Part shown: piece by piece, positions 27,287-36,608 of the stretch
How positions within the stretch are numbered: the stretch's first letter is position 1
How the letters are laid out: every line of letters starts with the position of its first letter
Assembly (NCBI GenBank): GCA_021202075.1
Contig: JAJQDT010000138.1
Coordinates: 1-64,000 of the forward strand
DNA length: 64,000 nt
From: Lachnospiraceae bacterium
Lineage (GTDB): Bacteria; Bacillota; Clostridia; Lachnospirales; Lachnospiraceae
Direction: 5' to 3'
Program-made: the position numbers and the translations under genes
The notes under the pieces: generated by a model
What the model was told of the DNA's origin: nothing
The model's input: the letters and a program-made list of their open reading frames with translations, nothing else
The model's database searches: none

Positions 27287-28420
27287 ATGGATGGCATTAT
27301 TAATGTTTATAAAGAAAAAGGCTTTACGTCGCATGATGTGGTGGCGAAGCTGCGGGGGATTTTGCGGCAGAAGAAAATCGGACATACGGGCACGCTGGAT
27401 CCGGACGCGGAGGGTGTGCTTCCGGTCTGTCTTGGAAGGGCGACGAAGGTATGCGAGCTGCTGACGGATTGGGATAAGGAGTATCGCGCTGTACTGCAAT
27501 TGGGACGGACGACGGATACGCAGGATGGGACCGGGACTGTTTTGAGAGAGTGCCCGGTTTTCTGTGTTTCGGATTCTTCTGATTTTTCTGATTCGGATGT
27601 GCCGGGTTTTTGGCTGACGGAGGATGAGATTCGCGACTGCATTGGAAGCTTTGTCGGGGAACAGCAGCAGATTCCGCCGATGTATTCGGCGCTGAAGGTG
27701 AATGGAAAAAAGCTGTACGAGCTGGCCCGCCAGGGAATTGAGGTGGAGCGAAAGCCGAGGACAATCACCATTTCGGAGATCCGGGTGGAGCGCATGGATA
27801 TGGAGCGTGACGGCACTTGCAGTACCTGTGATTTTGATTTACAGGGGATCACGGATCGATCAGGGACTCGAATACGCCCGGATCAGCTGCGGACTTTAGG
27901 GTTTCCGGAGATTACAATGACGGTACGATGTTCGAAGGGTACCTATATTCGCACGCTGTGCAATGACATTGGGGAGAAGCTGGGCTGCGGCGGCTGTATG
28001 AAAGACCTGGTTCGCACACAGGTGGGACCGTTTTCTCTGGCAGAGAGCAGAAAACTTTCGGATATTGAACGGCTTCGTGATGAGAACCGGCTGGAGGAGA
28101 TACTTCATCCCGTCGATGCGGTGTTTGGAAATCTGGACAGACTGGTGCTGACGCCGGAGGCGGAACGGCTTGTGCGCAATGGAAACTCTTTGACACCTGA
28201 GACGGTAAAAAAATGTGTGCGGCAAAGTCATGACGACATACGGACGCTTCGCAGAGAAAAATTTTCAGAGGCATCTTACGGATGCTCGGGAAGCTGTTCC
28301 GGAGACTCTGCCGATAAAAAGCAGATTCGTATTTATGCGGGAAATGGAGAGTTTCTGGCTGTTTATGGTTATAATGAAGACAGAAACAACTGGCGGGCGG
28401 TGAAGATGTTTTTACCGTGA
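27287..28420 (+). CDS. truB: tRNA pseudouridine-55 synthase with extra loops
   Basis: A 377-residue TruB, longer than the usual ~300. It makes pseudouridine 55 in the tRNA T-loop. [17 protein letters not shown] is the standard N-terminus; D38 in [10 protein letters not shown] is the catalytic Asp; K-G-T-Y-I-R-T-L-C is conserved. Non-standard insertions follow R-E-C-P-V-F (Ser/Asp-rich, ~15 residues), then R-M-D-M-E-R (~35 residues), and one lies near the C-terminus. Start 27287 (GAGGACAGAGG upstream) is used instead of 27263. Confidence 0.94.
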   Translation: MDGIINVYKEKGFTSHDVVAKLRGILRQKKIGHTGTLDPDAEGVLPVCLGRATKVCELLTDWDKEYRAVLQLGRTTDTQDGTGTVLRECPVFCVSDSSDFSDSDVPGFWLTEDEIRDCIGSFVGEQQQIPPMYSALKVNGKKLYELARQGIEVERKPRTITISEIRVERMDMERDGTCSTCDFDLQGITDRSGTRIRPDQLRTLGFPEITMTVRCSKGTYIRTLCNDIGEKLGCGGCMKDLVRTQVGPFSLAESRKLSDIERLRDENRLEEILHPVDAVFGNLDRLVLTPEAERLVRNGNSLTPETVKKCVRQSHDDIRTLRREKFSEASYGCSGSCSGDSADKKQIRIYAGNGEFLAVYGYNEDRNNWRAVKMFLP

Positions 28421-28519
28421 GCGGATCATATCGGATAGTATTTGGTATCAGCATTTTTTGTAAAAATTACGTCAGGATGATTTTTAACGGTGGATTTCTC
28501 TTGTGGCCCGGCCGATGAA

Positions 28520-28612
28520 GGAAATCTCGGGCTGCGTCGAGGATTTTATGGTTTACGATTCGCGCGTTAGCTGGTGCAAGATGGGTAAGTAATTTCGCGA
28601 CAGTTCCTTATC
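28520..28612 (-). repeat. family-2 dispersed repeat, copy R1
   Basis: Read on the minus strand it holds G-G-A-A-C-T-G-T-C-G-C, then ATCTTGCACCAGC, ACGCGCGAATCG, A-C-C-A-T-A-A-A-A and CCTCGACGCAGCCCG. The same order occurs in the other copies near 40.4 and 61.8 kb. It lies between truB and ribF, opposite to their direction. Confidence 0.7.
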
Positions 28613-28679
28613 ATATGATTCGGCCGATGAAAGGAAGCTTTACCTTAATAGATAGCAGGAAAGGATTTTTTGTGGGCGA

Positions 28680-29789
28680 ATGATTTATATACAGAATACG
28701 ACAGATTTTTACAGCGCAATGCGATTATGTGAGAGCGCGCCCGCTAACCAGCCGTTATCCGCTGTGACGCTAGGTAAATTTGACGGGCTTCACAGGGGAC
28801 ATCAGAAGCTGCTGAACAGAATTTTACAATTGCAGTCCGATGGCTATTATGGGATTGTGTTTTCGATTGCGCCGGAGGACCGGACCGCATTGTTCACACC
28901 GGAGGAAAAACGGCACTTCCTGGAGAGTTATGGGGTTGACTGCATGATTCGCTGCCCTTTTGTACCGGATATTCTCGGCATGGAGCCGGAGGCCTTTATC
29001 GCTGAGGTTCTGTGTCGGCAGCTCCGCGCGAAATATATTGTGGTTGGCACGGATTTCCGGTTTGGGTTTCAGAGAAAAGGCGATGCTGCGTTTCTGAAAA
29101 AGATGCAGAAAAAATATAATTTCACTCTGATTGTAGAAGAAAAGGAATGCTATGAGGGCCGTGAGATCAGCAGTACGTACATTCGTGAGGCGCTTGCCAG
29201 TGCGGACATGGAGCTGGTCCGGACGCTGATGGGGCACTGGTTTCCGGTGGAGGGTACGGTTTTACATGGACACCAGCTTGGACGGAAGATCGGCATGCCG
29301 ACCATTAACATCCGCCCGGACGGCTACAAGCTTTTGCCCCCGCCGGGCGTGTACTACAGCGATGTGATTCTCAAACGCGATGAAACATCCAGGATAACGA
29401 ATGATATAAAAAATACAGCAAACAGTGATGCAATAAATGTTTTTGATGAAAGGGACACTTTATCTGATTTGCCGGATAAGAAGATTGACGGATGCGATCG
29501 TGTGATAAGTACTGACTTACAGCGGACCTCTGACATATACTCTTCAGGGGCGGGAATCAGTACCTGCCATGGGATCACAAATATCGGATACAAGCCGACC
29601 GTGGACGGCACATTCCTTGGCGTTGAGACCTATCTGTATGGAATCCATGAGACTCTGTATGGTGCGGATGTGACAGTTCTGCTCCGGCATTTTCGCCGCC
29701 CGGAGCAAAAATTTGTTTCTGTAGAGGACTTAAAAGCACAAATGACGCAGGATATACGATCCGGAGAGGAGTATTTTGGTGGCAAATGA
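28680..29789 (+). CDS. ribF: bifunctional riboflavin kinase/FAD synthetase with long insertion
   Basis: A 369-residue RibF that makes FMN, then FAD. The N-terminal FAD synthetase has V-T-L-G-K-F-D-G-L-H-R-G-H and I-S-S-T-Y-I-R. The C-terminal kinase has G-H-Q-L-G-R-K-I-G-M-P-T-I-N and N-I-G-Y-K-P-T-V-D-G. Between the kinase strands an extra ~65-residue, AT-richer, polar stretch (about residues 237-300) interrupts a loop that is only ~10 residues in ordinary RibF. The reading frame is open throughout, so the gene looks functional. The next gene overlaps its stop. Confidence 0.94.
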   Translation: MIYIQNTTDFYSAMRLCESAPANQPLSAVTLGKFDGLHRGHQKLLNRILQLQSDGYYGIVFSIAPEDRTALFTPEEKRHFLESYGVDCMIRCPFVPDILGMEPEAFIAEVLCRQLRAKYIVVGTDFRFGFQRKGDAAFLKKMQKKYNFTLIVEEKECYEGREISSTYIREALASADMELVRTLMGHWFPVEGTVLHGHQLGRKIGMPTINIRPDGYKLLPPPGVYYSDVILKRDETSRITNDIKNTANSDAINVFDERDTLSDLPDKKIDGCDRVISTDLQRTSDIYSSGAGISTCHGITNIGYKPTVDGTFLGVETYLYGIHETLYGADVTVLLRHFRRPEQKFVSVEDLKAQMTQDIRSGEEYFGGK

Positions 29790-30222
29790 CTTGTGGATAA
29801 GGGGTGTTGTGCTTATTATACTTGGGCTGATTGCGTGCATCGCCGGTCTGGTAATGAAGCTGTATGCCGCCACCCGGAGACCGTATCCGGGCTATGCGGA
29901 GGCAAAAGTAGTGGATATCATTTCGGTGGAGCGGGATCGCTATGCCGAAGCCCGGTTCCGCAATCGGCAGGCGGCTGTGTTTGAATTTTATGCAGACGGA
30001 AAGCTGATAAAGATCGTGGACAGGGAAGATTCCTACCCCTGTCCGTATCATCTTTATCAGCGAATACGCATCAGCTATGATCCCGCCAACCCGGAACAAT
30101 ATCGTGTTATAACAGCAGAGCGGGAACGCATTCTGGCTGTCATCCTGAATGCTGCCGGCATCATTCTGATTCTGATCGGGGTGGTGATTTTTATTCTCTA
30201 TGCGTCACGGTATATACTGTGA
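29779..30222 (+). CDS. DUF3592-type two-helix membrane protein
   Basis: A 147-residue protein with a transmembrane helix near residues 8-30 (VVLIILGLIACIAGLVMKLY), an outside or cytoplasmic beta-rich domain, and a second helix near the C-terminus (AVILNAAGIILILIGVVIFIL). The arrangement fits DUF3592. GTG 29779 follows GGAGAGGAG and overlaps the ribF stop codon, so the two are translated together. No function is known. Confidence 0.7.
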   Translation: MANDLWIRGVVLIILGLIACIAGLVMKLYAATRRPYPGYAEAKVVDIISVERDRYAEARFRNRQAAVFEFYADGKLIKIVDREDSYPCPYHLYQRIRISYDPANPEQYRVITAERERILAVILNAAGIILILIGVVIFILYASRYIL

Positions 30223-30296
30223 CGGAAAACTCCTGGGAACTTGAGAACAATTTGCTGTGCAAAATGGCAAAATTTTTGTTCCGGTTTATCCGGGTC

Positions 30297-30421
30297 AGGA
30301 ACTGTCGCAAAATAGCATGCCCAAATTATGCCGGATAACGTGTGAAGCTCAGACCATAAAATAACGCAGGCGCAGCAGGGCGTGAAGCGTGGATGTTTTT
30401 ATGGTCTGCGATTCGCGCGCC
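30297..30421 (-). repeat. family-2 dispersed repeat, copy R2
   Basis: Minus-strand reading begins CGCGCGAATCGCAGACCATAAAA, as in the other copies, and ends GGAACTGTCGC-like on the plus strand at 30297-30309. Unlike the others it has an internal 12-bp inverted repeat: CAGACCATAAAA (30351-30362) pairs with TTTTATGGTCTG (30398-30409). It lies between two convergent genes and may act as a terminator for both. Confidence 0.65.
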
Positions 30422-30423
30422 AA

Positions 30424-31590
30424 TTACTCCGTCCCCAACTCTCCGATCCCAAAGGAAATCTGCATCAGCACCGGATCCATCTGGGTGGGCGCCAGCTGTA
30501 TCAGCTTTGTATCATTTTCGATGACAGCCATGCCCATGCTCCACCCGGCCTGGTGAATCCGGGAATCATAGGAGACGAGCATATTGACCTGCTCCCACGG
30601 TCCCTCGCCGAGATTATAATTCACAAGGAATTTACCGGGATCTCGCAGTCCCAGCCATTCACTGTCGCGTTTTCCGCTCAGGATGATCGTGCCGTTCGGG
30701 CCGCCGTTTTTGGTCCAGGTACAATAGGGCATACTGCCGACAAATTTGCCATCCGCGGTCTCGGCTCTTGTCCCGTACAGGGCGGGATCGCCGAAATCCA
30801 TCCCATCACCGGAAATCTTAAAATAAATCCCCTGATCAGGATCGTTTACAATCTCATAACACATAAAATATTTGCCATTCGGCAGCTCGGTGACAATTGC
30901 CATACCAGGTCTGCGGTTCCCGTCCGGAATCGCCACGACCAGGCGCGGCTCTCCCCAGGTCAGCCCGCCATCAGCGGAAGAGATGACCGCGAGGCACTGG
31001 TTCAGAACGTGATCTGTATGGTACTTTTCATCGGAATAGACGGCTGTGAGCTCTCCATTTGCGTTCAGATAAAGGAACGGCTCCCAGACCGGTCCCAGGC
31101 AGTCCCAGTTGTATTCGACCGGCACACCGCCGTACGCGAAGGTGGAGCGGTATTCCCAGGTTCTACCGTGGTCGCGGCTGAAATAGAGCTGGAGCTCGGT
31201 GCCGACAAAATCCGGCGGATTGTCCGGTTCAAATGCCTGCATCGGGATGGAGTTGCCGGCAAAGAACAGCGTCCCGGCCGGAAGCTCACCGCACTGCTTT
31301 GGAAGCTCAAACAATACCGGCTGGAAGCGCATCCCCCATCCGTTTTTCGTATCCTCAACCTCACTGAATTTTTCCCAGGTCTTACCGCCGTCTGTACTTT
31401 TGTAAATCGGTATCACAGCCGGCTCCCGGTCTGCGTAATATTCAAAAGCGGCAAGCAGAGTGCCGTTCTCCTCACCGGCATGATGCAGCTCGATGACTCT
31501 CGGATAGAGAACGCCGCCTCCCGGTTTGATTTCGTTTTTTCTTGGCGCAAAAATCACGCCGCTAAAATCCTTTGTAAGCTTCAATGCCAT
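30424..31590 (-). CDS. BNR/Asp-box sialidase-like protein, no signal peptide
   Basis: A 388-residue six-bladed-propeller protein. Three Asp boxes are visible (S-T-D-G-G-K-T-W, S-R-D-H-G-R-T-W, S-A-D-G-G-L-T-W), and Y-P-R-V, with Arg, is near the start. The fold is shared by sialidases (GH33) and related exo-glycosidases. ATG 31590 is chosen because AGGAGG lies just upstream; codons further up fall in the leader repeat. There is no signal peptide or membrane segment, so it should be cytoplasmic and act on imported oligosaccharides. Enzyme specificity cannot be told. Confidence 0.75.
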   Translation of the reverse strand: MALKLTKDFSGVIFAPRKNEIKPGGGVLYPRVIELHHAGEENGTLLAAFEYYADREPAVIPIYKSTDGGKTWEKFSEVEDTKNGWGMRFQPVLFELPKQCGELPAGTLFFAGNSIPMQAFEPDNPPDFVGTELQLYFSRDHGRTWEYRSTFAYGGVPVEYNWDCLGPVWEPFLYLNANGELTAVYSDEKYHTDHVLNQCLAVISSADGGLTWGEPRLVVAIPDGNRRPGMAIVTELPNGKYFMCYEIVNDPDQGIYFKISGDGMDFGDPALYGTRAETADGKFVGSMPYCTWTKNGGPNGTIILSGKRDSEWLGLRDPGKFLVNYNLGEGPWEQVNMLVSYDSRIHQAGWSMGMAVIENDTKLIQLAPTQMDPVLMQISFGIGELGTE

Positions 31591-31630
31591 AGATTCGTCC
31601 TCCTGCGTTCCGCATCGGATATCGATGCAT

Positions 31631-31797
31631 GATAAGTACATGTCCATATTCGCGAAGAGAATATGGACGAAGGCCGCGCCAATCGCGAAGCGATTATTTA
31701 TTAATTGCGCGGCTTACAAGTACATGTCCATATTCGCGAAGAGAATATGGACGAAGGTAATGTTCCGATTCCCAGGGGAAATCGAGAACGGTGTCGG
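31631..31797 (-). repeat. family-1 modular hairpin repeat, copy C
   Basis: Read on the minus strand the order is II (TTCTCGATTTCC-CCT-GGGAATCGGAA), III (GTCCATATTC...GAATATGGAC), I (AGCCGCGC with inner ATCGC-TTC-GCGAT and GGCGCGG), then III again, nearly identical to the first III. The element starts about ten bases after the predicted transcription start and ends about 40 bases before the sialidase ATG. Confidence 0.8.
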
Positions 31798-31813
31798 TTT
31801 CCATCTTAGAAAG

Positions 31814-31819
31814 ATTATA
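31814..31819 (-). promoter_or_regulatory. -10 element of the sialidase gene
   Basis: TATAAT on the minus strand, preceded by TG. No convincing -35 hexamer is seen 17 bases upstream. It places the transcript start close to the first base of repeat copy C. Confidence 0.5.
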
Positions 31820-31962
31820 CAGAAATCAGGTGTAAAATACCAGTCTTTTTGTTGAATCCGGGAAAAGAATTATGAAAAAATCTTCCCGGCCGTTTTGCAA
31901 ACGAATGAACGTGTCATTGGATATTAACCTTTTAATTTTACTTTAATACATAGTGTGATGAA

Positions 31963-31978
31963 TGTTTCACGTGAAACT
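31963..31978 (+). promoter_or_regulatory. parS-like centromere site
   Basis: GTTTCACGTGAAAC (31964-31977) is a perfect 14-bp palindrome identical to the core of the bacterial parS site bound by ParB/Spo0J; flanking T (31963) also fits, and only the last base of the 16-mer differs. It lies in an AT-rich gap 26 bases before the Uma2 promoter. ParB binding is inferred from sequence only. Confidence 0.75.
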
Positions 31979-32003
31979 TTTAATACTAATATTAAGGAAC
32001 TTA

Positions 32004-32032
32004 TTGACAAGGAAATAGCTAAGTAGTATAAT
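32004..32032 (+). promoter_or_regulatory. consensus promoter of the Uma2 gene
   Basis: TTGACA (32004-32009), 17-bp spacer, TATAAT (32027-32032): a perfect sigma-A promoter. Confidence 0.88.
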
Positions 32033-32125
32033 GCAATTGAAACCAATATCTGTTTTGCAGAATGATAAAAGTAGTATGTGTTTGCGGAATATTTTTTTTC
32101 TTATTAACAATCAGGAGGGCAGCAT

Positions 32126-32788
32126 ATGAAAGAAGAAAATAACAAAACCTGTAATTATCTGGAATCTGACCGCAATTTTCAGGAAAATGCGGATACGATT
32201 TCCGAAGCGGCATTTCAATATGCCGAAAAAAAGGATGGAGAATATACGCTGGAAGACTACTACAACCTGCCGGATGAACGGAGAGTCGAATTGATTGATG
32301 GAGTATTTTATGATATGGCAGCTCCGTCTATTATTCATCAGGTTGGAGGACTGGATATTTTCAGGCAGCTTTCAGATTATGTGGAATCACAGAATGGTTC
32401 CTGTCTGGTGCTGGCATCCCCGCTGGATGTTCAGCTGGATTGCGATGAGTGGACCATGCTGCAGCCGGATGTCGTGGTCATCTGTGACTGGGATAAGGTT
32501 CAGAATCGCTGCATTTACGGGGCGCCGGATCTGGTTATAGAAATTCTTTCGCCATCCACGATGCGCCGGGATCAGACAATCAAAATGAATAAATACAGAA
32601 ATGCCGGTGTACGGGAATACTGGATGATTGACCTGAAACAGAAGCGAGTGATTGTATATGATTTTGAAAATCAAAAGCCTCCGGTCATCTATGGGATGAA
32701 AGAACCGGTTCCGGTGCAGATCTATGGTGGGGACTGCCGGATCCGGTTTGATAGAATGCTGGATAAAATCAATCGACTGGAGCTGTGA
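32126..32788 (+). CDS. Uma2-family restriction-endonuclease-fold protein
   Basis: A 220-residue protein of the Uma2/DUF820 family. Y-T-L-E-D-Y-Y-N-L-P-D-E-R-R-V-E-L-I-D-G is the family start, and the PD-(D/E)XK-type core is M-L-Q-P-D-V-V-V-I-C-D followed by P-D-L-V-I-E-I-L-S-P-S-T and R-E-Y-W-M-I-D. The first ~35 residues are extra and polar. Uma2 proteins are abundant in some bacteria, and their role is unknown. AGGAGG precedes ATG 32126. It stands alone, with its own strong promoter beside the parS-like site. Confidence 0.85.
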   Translation: MKEENNKTCNYLESDRNFQENADTISEAAFQYAEKKDGEYTLEDYYNLPDERRVELIDGVFYDMAAPSIIHQVGGLDIFRQLSDYVESQNGSCLVLASPLDVQLDCDEWTMLQPDVVVICDWDKVQNRCIYGAPDLVIEILSPSTMRRDQTIKMNKYRNAGVREYWMIDLKQKRVIVYDFENQKPPVIYGMKEPVPVQIYGGDCRIRFDRMLDKINRLEL

Positions 32789-32806
32789 TTTGCGCTATGG
32801 TTACTG

Positions 32807-32845
32807 ATCTTAATTTTTGATTTTGATTTGATTTTTGATTTTTCG
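32807..32845 (+). repeat. T-rich simple repeat after the Uma2 gene
   Basis: Repeated TTTTTGAT/TTTGAT words follow the Uma2 stop by about 20 bases. Low complexity with no hairpin; nothing else is seen in the 235-base gap before the next gene. Confidence 0.6.
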
Positions 32846-33023
32846 CTTGAAGCAGTGTGAACTGCGTGGTAAGATTACTTGGATGGCATTTGCCAGTATG
32901 CATTAATGTGTTTATCATGCGAATTCTGCTTCATGCTTATCCAGGATGCCGGATCATTTTGGTTATGATGAATGCAAATGTACGGACTTGCTAATAACGC
33001 TGCATATGAGGAGAAGGAAATCG

Positions 33024-34046
33024 ATGGAGACAGTCAGACTTGGAAAAACGGAAATTGTAACGAATAAAAACGGATTTGGGGCGCTTCCAATCCAGCGTGT
33101 CAGCGATGAGGACGCAGTGAAAATTTTGCGCACGGCTTACGAAAGAGGAATTACCTTTTTTGACACAGCGCGGTTCTACACGGACAGCGAGCATAAGCTT
33201 GGGCTGGCGCTTTCGGATGTCCGGAATCATGTGTACATTTCATCGAAAACAGCCGCAGTGAAGCCGGAGGATTTCTGGAAGGACCTGGAGACGACGCTGA
33301 CGAACCTGAAGACGGATCATCTGGATATTTACCAGTTCCACAATCCGTCGTTCTGCCCGAAGCCAGGCGATGAGAGCGGTGTGTACGAGTGCATGCTGGA
33401 AGCAAAAAAGCAGGGTAAGATTTTACATATTGGTATTACGAATCATCGTCTGAGGGTGGCAAATGAGGCGATTGCATCCGGGCTGTATGAGACGCTGCAG
33501 TTCCCGTTCTGTTATCTGGCGACAGAGGATGATGAGAAGCTTGTCGCAGATTGCAAGAGGGCGGATATGGGCTTCATCGCGATGAAGGCTCTTTCAGGCG
33601 GACTGATTACGAATTCCGCGGCGGCGTATGCATTCGAGGCGCAGTTTGACAATGTACTTCCCATCTGGGGCGTGCAGAGGATGAGCGAGCTGGAAGAGTT
33701 CCTGTCCTATATTGTCTGTCCGCCGGTGATGACGGATGATGTCCGCGCCCTGATTGAGAAAGACCGCACAGAGCTGATGGGGGAATTCTGTCGCGGATGC
33801 GGCTACTGTATGCCATGCCCGGCCGGTATTGAGATTAATAACTGCGCGCGCATGTCGCTGATGATCCGCCGTGCACCGTCCGCTGCGCAGCTCACACCGG
33901 AAATGCAGGCGAAGATGATGAAAATCGAGGAGTGTCTGCACTGCAACAAATGTAAGAGCAAGTGCCCATATCATCTGGATACGCCGACGCTGCTGGCAAA
34001 GAACCTGAAGGACTATAAGGAAATTCTGGCGGGGAAAACATACTGA
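33024..34046 (+). CDS. aldo/keto reductase with C-terminal 4Fe-4S domain (1)
   Basis: A 340-residue NAD(P)H oxidoreductase. The (beta/alpha)8 part has F-F-D-T-A-R-F-Y-T-D-S-E and H-L-D-I-Y-Q-F-H-N-P; the tetrad Asp, Tyr, Lys and His can be traced. The tail has C-R-G-C-G-Y-C-M-P-C-P and C-L-H-C-N-K-C-K-S-K-C-P-Y, two ferredoxin-like Cys sets. Such Fe-S AKRs are common in anaerobic Firmicutes; substrates are mostly unknown. ATG 33024 follows GGAGAAGGAA. It precedes the glycyl radical enzyme by 157 bp and may reduce an aldehyde or ketone made there; that is inference. Confidence 0.88.
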   Translation: METVRLGKTEIVTNKNGFGALPIQRVSDEDAVKILRTAYERGITFFDTARFYTDSEHKLGLALSDVRNHVYISSKTAAVKPEDFWKDLETTLTNLKTDHLDIYQFHNPSFCPKPGDESGVYECMLEAKKQGKILHIGITNHRLRVANEAIASGLYETLQFPFCYLATEDDEKLVADCKRADMGFIAMKALSGGLITNSAAAYAFEAQFDNVLPIWGVQRMSELEEFLSYIVCPPVMTDDVRALIEKDRTELMGEFCRGCGYCMPCPAGIEINNCARMSLMIRRAPSAAQLTPEMQAKMMKIEECLHCNKCKSKCPYHLDTPTLLAKNLKDYKEILAGKTY

Positions 34047-34203
34047 TCATGCGGAATGATCAAAGAATGAGATATAAATGAGATACAAATTTGTTTAAGA
34101 AATCGTAAAACACTTTACTTCGTTTACTATTAGATCCTATGCCGATACGTGTAAGGGCGTGAATGCGGGAAATTGTGTATGTGAGCAGTGAGGAAGAAAA
34201 GCT

Positions 34204-36573
34204 ATGTTAACAGAGAGAATTGAAGCAATCAGACAGAATTATGTAAACAGCAAGCCCTGTATTTCCACTGACCGGGCAAGAATCTGGACGGAATCGCACA
34301 AAAGGACCGAAGGACAGCCGGTCTGTATCCGCCGCGCGCAGGCGTTTTATGATACCTGTGCAGAGCTTGGCGTACACATCTTTGACGGGGAGTTGATCGT
34401 CGGCGCGATCGGGGAGTTCCGGAAATGCGGCATCCTGACGCCTGAGTTTTCCTGGAAATGGGTGGATCAGGAGATGGACACCTTTTCAGAGCGCGCGCAG
34501 GATCCGTATATCATGACGCCCAGGCAGTGTGATTATGTGCGGGAGGAGATTTTCCCATACTGGAAAGGTCAGTCGCTGGAGGAAATCTTTCTTGCAAGGC
34601 TGCCGAAGGATACGGCGAAGATCGGCGTGGATACGGGTATCATCGACAATGACTCCAAGTGGAGACAAGCCGTGGGCGAGATCACGCCGGACTATCAGGA
34701 CGTGCTGTTCCCGAAAGGATTTGGCGGTATTATAAGGGAAGCGGTAGAGAAAAAAGCGGCTTTGTCGTACGCGAATGCGGAGGATCAGGAGAAAATCGAG
34801 TTCTATGATTCGATTATACTTACTTCAAAGGGCATTATTCTCTATGCGAACCGTTATGCTGATGAGGCGGAGCGCCTCGCGGCTGCAGAAGAAAATGAGA
34901 TACGAAAAGCAGAGCTTCTTCGGATCGCAGCCATTTGCCGCAGGGTACCGGAATATCCGCCGGAGAGCTTCTATGAGGCGGTTCAGTTTGTGTGGTTTAC
35001 ACAGATCGGCGGGATTTTGTCGGAGAATCCGCTCTCACTCAATCCTGGCCGATTTGATCAGTATATGGATCCGTATTATGAAAAAGACCTTGCGGCGGGA
35101 AACATCACGCCGGATGAAGCGCAGGAGCTGATCGATGCGCTCTGGCTGAAATATTCGGAGTGGGTATGGACGATCTCCGCGAATACGGCGGATTATTTTG
35201 CCGGCTACAACCAGTTCCAGAACCTGACGGTCGGCGGCAAGACCCGGGAGGGGCTGGATGCGACGAACCCGGTGACGTTTATGGCGATGAAAGCGACCGA
35301 GGAGGTTAAAACGCATCAGCCGGGCTTAAGTGTGCGCGTGCATCAGGACTGCCCTGAGGAGTTTATGTCCGCGGTCACGCATCTGGTCAGCACGGGGACT
35401 GGCTTTCCTGCGATTCACAGCGACAGCGCTGGTTACCAGATGCTCCTGAACGCTGGTTACGAGCCGGACGACGCGAGAGACTGGAACAACTGCGGATGCG
35501 TGGTTCCACATTTCAGAAAGACGGGAGAGTGGACAGCCGCTGTCAACATGAATTTCGGCTCAGCAATCGAATATGCGCTGAATGAGGGCAAAAGCCTGAT
35601 GACCGGCGAAACGATGGGCCTCGCTGAAAAGCCCGCGGCGGAGTTTACTTCCTATGCGGAAGTGGAGGAAGCGTTTTTCCGTCAGTTCAAAAATCTCTGT
35701 TATCACTCAGTGGTGCTGACCACGACCGCCCAGAGAGTGCATTACGAATCGGTGCCGAGACCATTCCTTTCCTCCTGCATGGAGGAGTGCATGATCAACG
35801 GTACAGACTTAAGCAGGGGCGGTGCGAAATACAATGTCGGGCCGGTTATCACCGGCATCGGTCTGGCAGTGACGGCCAACTCGCTGGCGGTCGTGAAAAA
35901 GCTGGTCTTTGAGGATCATGTCTGCACGATGAAGGAGCTGACGGATGCTCTGGCTGCGAACTGGGAGGGTTATGACGAGCTGCGCGAAAAAGCACAGGCA
36001 GTTCCAAAATACGGAAACGATGACGACTATGTGGATCGGATTGCGATTAAGATCGCAAATTTCTTCTATCACGAGATCCATTCTTATAAAGATATTTTCG
36101 GCTCCCCGTTTACGACGGCATTTATGGGCATCAGTAACTACATCCCCATGGGACGTGTGCTTGGAGCAACACCCTGCGGGCGTAAAAACGGCGAACCTTC
36201 CAGCGAGGGCGTATCGCCCTACGTGGGCACCGACACCTCCACGCCGCTTGCGGCCATGCGCTCGGCGGCAAAGCTGAACCAGGAGGTTCATTCAGGCGGC
36301 ACGCTTCTGAACCTGCGGCTGAACCATGATCTGGTAAGCACAAAACGCGGACAGGCGAATTTAGGATCCATGATCCAGAATTTCTTTTCGCTCGGAGCGT
36401 TCCATGTGCAGTTCAACACGCTTTCCAGCAAGGTGCTGCGGGACGCGCAGGCACACCCGGAGAATTACAGGGATCTGCTGGTTCGTGTGGCAGGGTACAG
36501 CACGCAGTTTGTTAATCTCTCGAAGTCCTTGCAGGACGCTATTATAGCAAGAACCGAGCATGCGGAACTGTGA
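34204..36573 (+). CDS. glycyl radical enzyme of unknown substrate
   Basis: A 789-residue pyruvate-formate-lyase-like enzyme. The glycyl loop is V-R-V-A-G-Y-S near the C-terminus, with Gly764 as radical carrier. The thiyl site is N-N-C-G-C432-V-V-P-H-F-R-K-T-G-E-W. Eliminase and decarboxylase members usually have Glu two residues after this Cys (G-C-V-E); here it is Val434. It also lacks the paired Cys-Cys of true PFL. The specificity is therefore not choline, glycerol, propanediol or 4-hydroxyproline in any obvious way. Its activase follows by 35 bp. Start ATG 34204 has a weak site (GAGGAAGAAAAGCT). Confidence 0.9.
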   Translation: MLTERIEAIRQNYVNSKPCISTDRARIWTESHKRTEGQPVCIRRAQAFYDTCAELGVHIFDGELIVGAIGEFRKCGILTPEFSWKWVDQEMDTFSERAQDPYIMTPRQCDYVREEIFPYWKGQSLEEIFLARLPKDTAKIGVDTGIIDNDSKWRQAVGEITPDYQDVLFPKGFGGIIREAVEKKAALSYANAEDQEKIEFYDSIILTSKGIILYANRYADEAERLAAAEENEIRKAELLRIAAICRRVPEYPPESFYEAVQFVWFTQIGGILSENPLSLNPGRFDQYMDPYYEKDLAAGNITPDEAQELIDALWLKYSEWVWTISANTADYFAGYNQFQNLTVGGKTREGLDATNPVTFMAMKATEEVKTHQPGLSVRVHQDCPEEFMSAVTHLVSTGTGFPAIHSDSAGYQMLLNAGYEPDDARDWNNCGCVVPHFRKTGEWTAAVNMNFGSAIEYALNEGKSLMTGETMGLAEKPAAEFTSYAEVEEAFFRQFKNLCYHSVVLTTTAQRVHYESVPRPFLSSCMEECMINGTDLSRGGAKYNVGPVITGIGLAVTANSLAVVKKLVFEDHVCTMKELTDALAANWEGYDELREKAQAVPKYGNDDDYVDRIAIKIANFFYHEIHSYKDIFGSPFTTAFMGISNYIPMGRVLGATPCGRKNGEPSSEGVSPYVGTDTSTPLAAMRSAAKLNQEVHSGGTLLNLRLNHDLVSTKRGQANLGSMIQNFFSLGAFHVQFNTLSSKVLRDAQAHPENYRDLLVRVAGYSTQFVNLSKSLQDAIIARTEHAEL

Positions 36574-36608
36574 TTTGCAATTGATATCAGAGAAAAGGAC
36601 ACCTGATT

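Noticed and set aside
30382-31632. 416-residue plus-strand open frame opposite the sialidase gene
   Set aside because: The minus-strand product has clear Asp boxes; the plus frame has none and starts in repeat R2.
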